Source of the DNA: Apostichopus japonicus
Taxonomy: Eukaryota; Echinodermata; Holothuroidea; Aspidochirotida; Stichopodidae
Reading direction: 5' to 3'
Assembly (NCBI RefSeq): GCF_037975245.1
Contig: NC_092563.1
Coordinates: 9,001,001-9,065,000 of the forward strand
Length of the DNA stretch: 64,000 nt
Below are positions 12,376-22,959 of the stretch, in pieces. How positions within the stretch are numbered: position 1 is the first letter of the stretch; each line of letters starts with the position of its first letter. Under the pieces are notes generated by a model, which worked only from the letters and a program-made list of their open reading frames with translations, had not been told where the DNA came from and ran no database searches. The translations under genes and the position numbers were made by a program.

Positions 12376-12592
12376 TACTTTAGTATAGGACAATATCGTT
12401 CAATGTCAGACGTATACATACTATCAGAGAGCGATTAGACGTTGTGGAAGAAGTTATACAGTACTGCATCAACTAGCTGCTTGCTGATTGGTTACGAGTA
12501 TTACTAGCCGACAACTCTATTACGCGAAACCGAAGTTACTACGCGTAACCGAAGTTCTACTGCGCGTAAGGCCCATACGTTATGACCCCGAC
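12114..12592. mobile_element. fold-back element with TA microsatellites inside
   Basis: GTCGGGGTCATAACGTATGG at the left end is mirrored by CCATACGTTATGACCCCGAC at the right end. The inverted arms continue for about 75 bp. Each arm is itself built from repeats of a ~21-bp unit, TACGCGTAGTAGAACTTCGG, with three copies on the left and two to three on the right. Between the arms are two (TA)n tracts at 12239-12282 and 12344-12370. I could not find a clear target-site duplication. Frames in this span are repeat artefacts. Confidence 0.7.
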
Positions 12593-15268
12593 GGCTGGGC
12601 TGACGATATGCGTCGACAAGTATACGCGTGGACTGATTGTTTTCTTGCGAGCCTGCGCAAACGGCAAGTCATGGCTATGTTAATTAGTGATGTCAGTCTA
12701 TATGTGACCATAACGACGGATAATTCAATTGATTTACCTCTCGGTGGAGAAGAAGCTTCCACGTATAGAATGTGTAGATTTTTTTCCTTCATATTACTGC
12801 TAAATTTGCTGTTCATAGTACTTTCGATTTCACATGTATAGATCGCCCTTATATCTTCCGCACCGTTTCATGTTTATCTTCCAAGATTTCCTATGATATA
12901 TGTACGAACTGCCTCGTCATACTTTAGTTTTCATTTTTACTCAATTCAAAATTAAATGTACATTATAAGCAGTTCGATATGTCGACTGAGATTTCTTACA
13001 GTGGGGGATGGGGCGGGGGGGACACACTGTATTGCACCTTTCTGCATATGACGCGGATAATTTGTGTTATACTGTACAAACATAGATAGATCTGAGAAGC
13101 TTGTAAAAGGCTGACTGTTTTCTCCTGCGGGTATTACAAGTGTTTAAAGTATATGTTATACATATATGGATGTTATTGTGGATACTATGATGATAAAATA
13201 AAATGATGGAAAAGTAATTAAATAATTTAAAAGGAAGTCGCCCCGCCCCAGCTAGCTCAGGGAGCGGATGCTGTCATGTATGCAAAGATTTAACAGATTT
13301 GTAATGAAAACATAGGCCTATATCTCGTGTGATAATTAATGTGCCAAACAACGTTAAGATATCATTGTAGTGCCTATATACATGAACGCGTTTTCTCAAA
13401 TATACAAAACTAAAAATAAAAATCTATATTAACATACGGGACACTCGCATAGGTCTGGAGTCAACTTACTGAGAGCATTAATAAATGTCCATTCTATCAA
13501 TATGTTGAATTAGTGACGTAATGATGATGTTATGACGTAACGTACTTGTTTCTCTTTCGTAACGTCTTGCTGGGCGGCCATAATAATTATTTCAGTAGCC
13601 TATACTCACTTCATGTGCTGTCAATCAAGCCGTGTAATTAGACTGACAAGCGTTCATGACCGTCCTCCGTAATTGTGGAAATTGCGACACATTATAAGCA
13701 TATGTCCACCTGTTCTTTGGCCTTGAGAACGACGTAACAACTGAAACTGGCAGATCTGCAGGATTATTGCAATTTCCACCGTATCGACAACAGGTCAAGT
13801 GCTGTAGTTCACGAAACCACATAACAAACAGTATCGATATATTCTTTTAGTCAACCGTCGAGCTCATCACTATTGCAAACATGTAGGTATGCGTGTATGT
13901 GTGTATGCGCGTGTGCGTGCGTTTGTTTTGCTATCTGACCGAGGACTTGAACAAAAGAATTTTCAGGTCCTCGGTTGTGATTTCTAAAGAATCACCACGT
14001 CCTCGGAAGAATTCTATTGTATGGGGTATTGTTAAGGTTAGGGTACGTGGATTTGAACAATGGAAAATACAATGGGGTCCTCGGTCTGAATGTAATACAA
14101 ACATGTTTGTGGGTACGTGTGTGTATGTATGTATGTATGTATGTATGGTTTGACCTTGCAAATTATTTTCAAGATATATGGTGATTTTCAATTTCGACAA
14201 TTAAATGTCTCAGCGAGTGAAATTCCTAACCTCAGTGACAGAAGGTAAGCATAAATGACTCGAAGAATAAACAAGTCAAGCTGATCAGCAAACATATTAC
14301 ATAATTCCAAAAAGCAGTTACAACTTTTCGATACTTTGTCATGACATTTTAAATTTAACATTGCAGGGGTTATTCTCATTAACTATACCTTACGCCACCT
14401 GCAATCTGTAACAGGTTGTTTCGAATCAAACGGAAGTAGGCCTAATTAACATTTCAACTAGTGCTAAGACGATCTGTTTATTCGTAATCTGACGGATTCA
14501 CGGTCCTTACGGCCAGTTTCCGATCTCAACCACCGCTTATATCCCTTCTCAATTAGCCCAAGGATCGCGGTATATTGGTTATAGGGACGATGCCCAGCCA
14601 GAACTTATGGGAGGGTATACCGGTATCTCTCCCATTCACAAATTCTTGAATTAATAATTGTACCAAAGTCGACAGCTATATCTGCCAAGAAAGAGAGAAA
14701 AGAGACATTGGAAGAAGTACTTACCGGTTACTGCAGCGGTCAAGTAAATAGTTGTCCAGAGAGCTAAAATCATCATGTTGCAGAGAGTGAACTTTTCCTA
14801 TATATCCCGGCGTCAAACTACCCGATGACTGATTTACACACTAATCATATCTACGAATAAAATTACCCTGCAACACAGTTGTTACAAATCAAAGTTCTTG
14901 AATCTACGGAAGCTCTTAATGATCAGTAATTTTTCAATTTGTTGAATTTTACTTCAGTTAACAGTAAACGTTATATTATTTCATTTCCGTCCAGTATTAT
15001 CTCATCCATAAATGTGACATGTCATATGCGATGAATGGGTAATTGTACTCTATCGATAATTTGTGCAAAATATGGTACCCGCACCTCATCCCCTTGAAGC
15101 ACTGAATTAAAACTTGGCATGTTTATGAATTAGTGTCATATGCTGTAACAAGAACATGGGATTTACGTATACTTAGATAATGTAGTGATGTTTCTCAGCT
15201 AATAGGTAACAACAGATGGTTCATGTTATTTTAATGACAGTTTATGTCAGCCTATAGGTAATGTAGAG
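12593..15268. other. gene-free stretch
   Basis: A GT-rich patch lies at 13885-13925, and a short series of GTCCTCGG / CCGAGGAC words lies at 13938-14085. A 13.6-13.8 kb frame on the minus strand has no family motif. No gene is seen. Confidence 0.4.
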
Positions 15269-15841
15269 TAAGGTGACCATATTTTCCTGAATGGAATCAG
15301 GGACATTTATTGCGTGACTGCTATGGGGGAGGGGTCTAAGGGGAGGGGTGTCCCCCTCCCCTTTGGAAAATTTTCAAGTGCCTAATGTGCTTAGATGTAA
15401 AATGGTGATACTTAGAAGCACTTTTTAAATCAATTTTATTTTCAAAAATGTAGCTTTATCTTAGATGAAATTCACTTAATTAGCGTGGTTCTTTGAGAGC
15501 TTGTGAGTTGCTAATGCTAACACTTTAAGTGTTGCTGTGTCGCCATAGTTGCCAATTATACGATAGAAAGAGTGCTAGGCTAGATCGATCTAGCATATTT
15601 TAACAGTGTTTCCATGCACTTTACACTGGCCCACCTGAAATACTGGTTATAGGTTCCGTTCTGCGACTGCGCACTTAACTAAATTTTGATTTTACAGTTA
15701 TTTTACTAATAATGTGGGATATTTTCGAAACTCCTGAACATTTTGACGAATCGGGGACATTTTCGGGGACACTTGTTCATCGGGGACAGCACACTGTAAT
15801 CGGGGACTGTCCCCGAAAATCGGGGACGTCTGGTCACCTTA
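15269..15841. mobile_element. 573-bp hAT-type MITE
   Basis: Perfect 11-bp inverted ends TAAGGTGACCA and TGGTCACCTTA are flanked by a perfect 8-bp target duplication ATGTAGAG at 15261-15268 and 15842-15849. Near the right end, GGGGAC words repeat (CGGGGACA, CGGGGACT, CGGGGACG). No coding capacity. It lies about 540 bp upstream of the cytochrome b5 start codon. Confidence 0.85.
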
Positions 15842-16379
15842 ATGTAGAGATGTTTCTCTAATACATTTATATTACCTTAAATACCGTAATACTTTGCCCA
15901 CTTTCAGTTCGATACATATATACCCTGGGTAAAACATTCTGCAGTAACTTCTTTAGAGTGACTATGAAGAACGCCTTCCTTCTTCAAGCGAAGCCCAGAG
16001 GTCTGTATGAGATTCCGTATTATAAACAACCTGACCATAACAAATATCACGTCGGTTCTAATTTACGTGCATGAATGAACTAGTCTGCTACTGCACGTAC
16101 TACTACTAAAAGATTCTGTTTTGTATCTCTCAATGATATCGATAGCTCAAATGTAAAATGTGTTCCCATGTTCGATACGTGCACTGTCAATAGTGAATGT
16201 GGACTGTGACTTATCACAATATTAGGAATGCTGTCCATGTGCTTTATTTTCCATTATCATTCGGGTTGGCTAAGTTTACAGGTACAGTTTCCGATAGGCT
16301 AGGTCCACCTGTTTGTTGCCCCGGCTTTAGACGTCGTCGTTTGAAGGATGTCTTCCACTTGAGGCTTGTGCATTTGACG

Positions 16380-16412
16380 ATGGCGAACGGAAATCAGATT
16401 GTGTCGGAAGTG
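16380..16412 (+). CDS. cytochrome b5 exon 1 (residues 1-11)
   Basis: Start ATG in context GACGATGG, polar N-terminus MANGNQIVSEV, donor GTAATA at 16413, phase 0. The choice rests on a phase-compatible ATG and the short polar leader usual for b5. A different, unseen first exon remains possible. Confidence 0.5.
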
Positions 16413-19400
16413 GTAATAACAAATGTATCCTACATGGAATACCTTTACCAATTGTTATAAGCCTAAGTGTAACTGAACTGTACACTAATGTAAACGATCG
16501 GGCCCTGGAGGGAATATGCACCGGTTAGAAAGTTCCTACATGTAACTAGTATGTAACGGGGTGAAGCTAACGTTAGGCTAATTTAGCCTAGGCTAGATGG
16601 CATCTAGCTGTAGTCCAGGCAACTTTTTGTAAGGAAGCAAATGTGGTACAGGGGGACCAAGATCAAATGGCCCCCATCAAGGAATCTATGCATTGATGAA
16701 GAAAATTAGGCTTAAAAATGTTGAAATTATCTTATTAAACAATGATTGCAAGCATTCAAAACTATTTTAATAAACAAGCTACTGAAGCAGATGAAGATCT
16801 GACAGTTTCTTTTATTTTTTTTACTTATAGGAGGAATTCTTAGCATCTTTTGCCCTCCACACAGCACTGCCTAAATGGTTGCATTTGGAGATAATATAAA
16901 GACCAGGATCCCATTAATCAAACACATTCTGAAGCTTTTGCAATCATTTCAGATCTGTTAATTGCTGTAGTTCCCAAGTTTTCGTCAAGAAGTCACAGAA
17001 TGGTTGACTATGCATGGTCACAAATTATAACACTGGAACTTCAAAACAATTTCTATGAGCTCTTGTGATTGGAGCAACAAGGTCAAGCTGACCCATGGCT
17101 GGATGATCTGTTGATGATATCAAAAATATTGATTTAAAAAAAAAATATGTCTGAAAACTTTAAAATATTTAATACCAAATTTGTTTGACAATTATGAAAA
17201 TTGGGTGGAATTGCCCATTTATAGATCCAATACAACTAAAGCTTTAGCCTAGTAATAAAATTTGTGTGCACTGTCATTGATTATATGAATGATTATCTTG
17301 ACATTCTTAATATTCATTCAGAGAATGGCAGATCAATGAAAAATTTCTTGTGAATTGCCCCTCCCCCCTCCCAGTTCTGCGTAAAACGTTAGTTTAGCAT
17401 GATGTGGCTATCACAGAATTTTTCATTCTTTTTTTATTGTAGAAGCCTCAACCTAGTTCAAATATCACTTTTGATGAAGGGTTGAAAACCTTCACATTCC
17501 AGGAAGTTACCAAACATGATGAAGCTTCTTCAATGTGGCTGATTATTAATGATCATGTTTATGATGTCACAGAGTTCATTAATGAGGTAAGTAATTGACT
17601 AAAGTTTTGCTCATGCTGGGGTGGGGGGAGGGGTAATTTCTCTTTGGGTGTGTGTGTGTGCAAACAGTCAGAACTATGATGAAATTAACGCCAGTGCCTT
17701 TCAATCATAAGGTCCCGAGTTGGAGTCACTCCAAGGTTAATGTATGTTGTCCAGTTACAGAGTTGTTGACAATTTACAATTCATAATCATGGATGATAAA
17801 ATATGAATTTAAGAGACTGACTTCAGTCAGCTTGCGGCTTTGATAAGCCAATGATGGCTTCTTCGCGAGTTCCTGCTTGCAGGAGGATCTAAACTATACT
17901 GTACATATGCACATACATACACACATACATAAATACAGTTCAGTAGGCGTCTTATTTTTTCTATACATACATGTTACAAACAGCTACTATAGTAGCTTTG
18001 CACTAACTAGTGCAGATGTTGATTTTTCATAGTGACTCTGTGCAAAATATCTTCACCTTACTGTATTACAGAGATGTATTGACAGGATGGCTGTATGCAA
18101 AATTTTAGTGATGTCAGTGCAGTAACATTGAGCAATGAGTGCTAAAGGGTATTTAAGTACTTACAGCCAATTTTACAAATATTCACCTCTAAAATATGCC
18201 AAACTTATCAAATTCTTCTTTTAATTCTAAATTGATGATGATATTGTTTTCAGAGTACAGGCCTAAATGTTAATGTTATACATTGTTTTATAAAGCCCAG
18301 TTTATACTTGGAAGCTATTTTCTTTTATCTTCATGTATATAACAGATGGACGTCATCCAACACCATTTGTTCTTGACAAAATTGTTATACTTTGTAAAGT
18401 ATATATATATTTATGATATTAATAACCAGTTAGTGCTCTCTATTTGCTATTGTGTTGTTTAAGAGGAGCTGTCCCATGATGGTTTTTGTGCTAGACTTTG
18501 ATTGATAAATCACTGATATTTCAAATGGTCAATTGTAAAAAATAGAATAAAAATTGGTAACGTAGATCAACACAGCTTTGACTGCTAGCAGTCATCTTTA
18601 ATTTAGTCTACGACATCAAAATTAATTTTGTGTCCAAGTGTAGTCTTCCTTAAAAACTTTAAACATTCAAGTTTCTTTTGTTAATGGCAATAATAATTTC
18701 ACATGTATTTATTTAGCAGATAAGAAGCTACACTAACCGTTACTGCATATCTGCTATGTAGTTAGTTTAACACTCAGTCATTGCTGTTAGTCTTGGCCGA
18801 ATGGCCGAGATGCTTGTTTTTTGCAAAAGTTGTTGATATATTCACTTCATTAATTTTTGTTGCAGGAAATGTAATGTTACAGTCAGAGCAGTAAAAGACA
18901 TGGTTTATGTTGGTAGTAGCATTTGATTTTACTCATCCTATAGCTGGCGAAATAATTTTCTTTCTTGTTAAGTCAGGGCACACTAGAAGTGCCAGTGTCA
19001 CATTTAAACCACATGTGGCAGAGTGGCCATAGATTGGACCAGTTTTATATCATAAACTGAATGTTTACTGTACAGTATATGCTACACATTGGTCAGTGTT
19101 TCTCTGTTTGATCTGCTTTCAGCATCCAGGAGGTATGGAAGTTGTTCTAGAATATGCTGGTAAGTATATACAGTACAGTACAGTAGTGGCATTAAAAGTC
19201 CAGATTTCTGGATTAAATAGATTCCCATGTTACATTCACACTTACACCCCCTCCCCCCCCCCCCCCCCAGCCGCCAACCAAACTGAAGAAACTTGCAACA
19301 AAACATAAAGCCAATGGAAGATATGGAGTAAGAAAATGTCAGTTTGAAGAGGGGTTGGACCCCTTCTTCTGCATCTAAAATAATATTTTGTTCTGCAAAA

Positions 19401-22400
19401 GTTTAAATTAAGAACAGCAAATTTGTTGTATTTCTGTAGGTTGGGAAAAGAGCTTTGATTGCAAAGGTACTGTAATAGCAATTGGCTAAATTGTAAGTAC
19501 AATGGCCTGTATTTTGGCTGTGGCTGTCTTTGACTGGATCTTGTGTCCATGATTAAGATTAAATATTCTCATGTAAACATGACAACAAGTAACTAAGCGT
19601 GTTGGCTTCAGGTTGACAAGTTTGGCGTATGTATTTGCACGGTTCACAACTTTGTGATCACAGTTTTCTTGGTGATGCATATTTTTGCTTCACTCTTAAC
19701 TCCTTAAATCAGGGTTTCCCTAACTTTATTCCCCCACAACCCCCTGTGGATGTCAGAGTTGTCCCCAACTTTTCAAGAGACGATCTGAGTCATTATTATA
19801 CTATAATATGTATAACAGTGCTTCGTAAAAGATCAAGTTCAAAGTGTAATTGTAATGAAAAAAATCAAGAGATGAACAAATATTGAGGCCTGTGTCTGTT
19901 TCATAATTCAGTTATTTATCACATGCACGGTACGGTACTACTATGGCAACATATGCGTATGAATTGAGAAAAGAGTTTGTCCATAGGTACGACTTTTGTA
20001 CATTACTAAATTATATTTTTATTTAAGTTCAACAAAAAGTACTCTAGTTTTGACTCTCAGAAACGTCTCATGATCCCCTGGGATGGACTCACGCACTGGG
20101 GTGCATGAACCCCCAGTAGGTGCGTGAGTCCATCCCAGGGGGTTTGTGAGAGGTTTCTGAAAGTCAAAACTTGAGTACTTTTTGTTGAACTAAAATCTGA
20201 TATATCATATATAATTTAGTAATGTACAAAAGTCGTACCTATCGAAAAACTCTACAATAACTCACTATCAACTTTTACAAAGTACTGTTAAATACAATCC
20301 TGCACTGGAATTGTGGAAATCGTTAGACTCCATTACCAGTGACCCTGCAAATTGTTACACGGTCACACCACAACATAAACAACATATTTGCGAAGTCAGA
20401 ATCAATTTTTTTTTATTGGTACATGAACCAAATTTTCCTCAGCGATAAGCTGCAAATGGTGTGCATGTCGCTTGTACAGCACATAGAACAATCATTAGTA
20501 ATACTGCTAAGCTCTGTTACAGCATGTTGTATACAAGACTCACACCATTTACCATGTTCAGCGTCCAAAGCGACTGTTTGAAAACTATGGTAGGGGAACA
20601 TACTGTACATATGTTACAGGTTAAGGATTTAGCATAATTTATAAGATTCCTCACAAACGAGAGAAACCAATTTTCTAGCAAATGGAGGATCTCCCCCCCA
20701 AACTGAAGCGATCAGTGTTAACTCTGTGAATTAAAAGTGATTTGGTATGACTATGAACATACAGACATGTACATTGTGGGCAGCTGCTGAAACTGTGAGC
20801 AATCCATGTTACTTGGATGTATTAAACCGCTGCACGGTATCAAAGTATATTGTGTGAATAAAATTACCTATAATACAGTAGGATTATAATAAGCATCAAA
20901 TCTACAAATTTATGACTATTTTACTTTTAATAACAGAAGCATTACATGGTCAGTGGCAATTTGGGTCATACCGTGATCTAGTAAGTTATAAAACATGTCC
21001 TTGCATAAAAAATATGTTGTTTCACAACATAACAAACTTGGCAAAAAAGTAAGAGAAAATGTTAACAAACATAATCTGCTGCAAAGGATGTAATGAATAT
21101 ATTTGAGGTGGTCTTAATATAAAGAACCAAGCAATTTGATTATTTCCTGGAGTGGCGCTATATAAATCTACGTTATTATTATTTTGTACGTTCATATATG
21201 ATGATATAATATACAGTACTTAACTGACCAATTTATTATAGGGATTTACCTTATCACTGCACTTGCTCTTGTAGTTTTAATTGGCTCTAAACTTTGCCAT
21301 CAAATCCAGACATGTTTGGGATGTGATAGTCGGCCAAAGTACATTGAAACATTGAGTCTTTATGTTTTGCTGTTTTTGTTTTGTCTTCATACAAAAAGGA
21401 ATGGATGCCACAAGTGCTTTTGAGGGCAAGGGACATTCTCTGCATGCCAAGCAGCTACTCCAGAAGTATCACATTGGCATAATGGAGGTACGTGAATGAT
21501 ATTCATACGTAATGTAGGTCTGCGTGTACCTCATAGGTTATAGTACTTAGTAATGTAGGTCAGTATGTACAGTACTTCATAGGTTAAAGTAGTAATGTAG
21601 GTCAGTGTGTACTACATAGGTTACAGTAGTAATGTAGGTCTGCGTGTACTTCATAGGTTACAGTAGTAATGTAGGTCTGTGTGTACCTCATAGGTTACAA
21701 TAGTAATGTTGGTCAGTATGTACTTCATAGGTTACAGTAGTAATGTCCATCTCTCAGGGAATTAAGTATGCCAGGTCAGAAAATTTCATAGGATTGCATT
21801 GTGTGTACCTCATAGGTTACAGTACTTAGTAATGAAGGTCAGTATGTACTTCATAGGTTAAAGTAGTAATGTAGGTCTGTGTGTAATTCATAGGTTACAG
21901 TAATGTAGGTCAGTATGTACTTAATAGATTAAAATAGTAATGTAGGTCTGTGTGTACCTCATAGGTTACAGTAGTAATGTAGGTCTGTGTGTACCTCAGT
22001 AGGGTACAGTAATAATGTAGGTCTCTCAGGGAATTAAGTATGCCAGTATGTCAGAAAATTTCATAGGAATGCACAGTGATATAGCTGTGTCATATGTTGA
22101 ATGGTGAAGGAATGAAAATTGGACACATTTTCTGAAAGAAGTAAGATAAAAGTATTCAAACCACCTCTAGACACCTCCAGATAATCCAAGCCTTACAGTA
22201 TTTTGGATAAACTGTACTGTCATAAATACAGACTATATTGTGTTCTTAGTTTTGCTGCTTGTGATATGGCAGTGTTGAAGTTTGAAGACCGACCTCATTA
22301 TATGCTAAATGGTTTGGTGGGACTGATTCCAACTATAAAACGATAAAGAGCTGACGGTATTCATTGTTAGTTTGTTGCTTGTAGTATGGTACAGAAGTGT

Positions 22401-22682
22401 TGAAGTCTGGGTTCTGAGTCCCACTAAGAGCTGATGGGAGGTTATGGGTAGGCGCCAAAGATTTCTCATCTTGGGGCCATGTTCTGATTTCTCACCGAGC
22501 AACCTTTCATCTTTTATTCAATACTTGTATTTGACTCCAGAGCAGTTAAGTTTTACTATTATAACCATCAGTCATTTTTAAGTGTCAGTTGCTCATGAAT
22601 GTTCTTTGCTTAAATTGTTAAATTTCTTTCATGAAGGTAGATTAATCTTATTTATTACCTCCAGATTGACAGAAGAGGATAG
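16380..22682 (+). CDS. cytochrome b5, soluble form
   Basis: The five coding exons are 16380-16412, 17443-17586, 19123-19159, 21399-21487 and 22665-22682. All phases agree (0, 0, 1, 0) and the product is 106 residues. It is a haem-binding electron carrier of the cytochrome b5 family, which passes electrons from b5 reductase to desaturases, P450s and other acceptors. The axial haem ligands are visible: His60 in HPGG (60-63) and His84 in KGHS, 24 residues apart as is usual in the family. The fold core (TFQEVTKHD, WLIINDHVYDVTEFI, FEGKGHS) is intact. Microsomal b5 has about 134 residues with a C-terminal membrane helix; this model stops at ...IDRRG with no hydrophobic tail. Either it is a soluble form, as in erythrocytes, or an anchor exon is spliced alternatively or was missed. 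The first exon is the weakest call: its ATG fits the phase but its donor is GTAATA. Confidence 0.85.
17443..17586 (+). CDS. cytochrome b5 exon 2 (residues 12-59)
   Basis: Acceptor TTTTTATTGTAG, donor GTAAGT, phase 0 at both ends, 48 codons. It encodes the N-terminal half of the haem domain up to the residue before HPGG. Confidence 0.9.
17665..17896 (+). repeat. tRNA-derived SINE, 5' end decayed
   Basis: The B-box-like GTCCCGAGTTGGAGTCACT is followed by a body ending TTCGCGAGTTCCTGCTTGCA and GGAGGATC. The same body occurs inverted at 42067-42304, where the A-box is better kept. It lies in intron 2 of the cytochrome b5 gene. Confidence 0.7.
19123..19159 (+). CDS. cytochrome b5 exon 3 (residues 60-71)
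   Basis: This 37-nt mini-exon starts exactly at the haem-ligand motif HPGG (acceptor CTGCTTTCAG, donor GTAAGT, phase 0 in, 1 out). It ends LEYAG, with the G completed by exon 4. Confidence 0.92.
19710..20255. repeat. mobile-element copy ending in a large inverted repeat
   Basis: The left part (CAGGGTTTCCCTAACTTTAT onward) matches the element at 35767-36299. From about 19965 to 20100 and again, inverted, from about 20110 to 20252, the same sequence appears on both strands: CAACAAAAAGTACTC mirrored by GAGTACTTTTTGTTG, and GGATGGACTCACGCAC mirrored by GTGCGTGAGTCCATCC. The arms are about 135 bp and the loop is short. The span is in intron 3 of the cytochrome b5 gene, so its transcript can form a long hairpin. 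Confidence 0.8.
21145..21192 (+). repeat. retroposon 3'-tail-like motif
   Basis: GGAGTGGCGCTATATAAATC followed by an ATT-rich tract resembles the 3' tail shared by several animal SINE families. A similar motif in reverse lies near 36990-37045 (AATAATAATAAAC ... TATAGCGCC). The element body upstream is not recognisable. Confidence 0.3.
21399..21487 (+). CDS. cytochrome b5 exon 4 (residues 72-101)
   Basis: The acceptor is ACAAAAAG after a T-rich tract and the donor is GTACGT; phase 1 in, 0 out. It carries the second haem ligand, His84, in FEGKGHS, and the closing helix (KQLLQKYHIGIME). Confidence 0.9.
21495..22035. repeat. ~37-bp minisatellite in cytochrome b5 intron 4
   Basis: Copies of GTAATGTAGGTCTGTGTGTA followed by CCTCATAGGTTACA recur about a dozen times. 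Two longer spacers begin TCTCAGGGAATTAAGTATGC, which suggests a higher-order unit. Confidence 0.75.
22665..22682 (+). CDS. cytochrome b5 exon 5 (residues 102-106 and stop)
   Basis: The acceptor TTATTACCTCCAG is followed by IDRRG and TAG. Phase 0. This short end leaves the protein without a tail anchor. The acceptor is good, but an alternative 3' exon cannot be excluded. Confidence 0.65.
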   Translation: MDRRG

Positions 22683-22952
22683 CTATATTAGTCAACAGAC
22701 TCAGACAAAGGAAAGCCAGAGCAGAGAAAAGTCCAGAATCAGAGTTTCAGGTGCATAACTTCTATGGTATGAAATAAGAGTGAACTGAGAACGGAGCATG
22801 TTTCATGTTAGAGATGACAGAATTTAGGATTTATCAGTTTAGGTAAAACGTATTTATAAATGATTTATCCAGCTGGGTTGTATTTTTCAAATTTTTCGAT
22901 GGCGCTGTGTTGTATTATGTTTTGTTACCATAGTGCGTAAAGTGTCTCTTTT

Positions 22953-22958
22953 AATAAA
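22953..22958 (+). promoter_or_regulatory. polyadenylation signal of the cytochrome b5 gene
   Basis: AATAAA about 270 nt after the stop codon, which fits an ordinary 3' UTR. Confidence 0.5.
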
Positions 22959-22959
22959 A

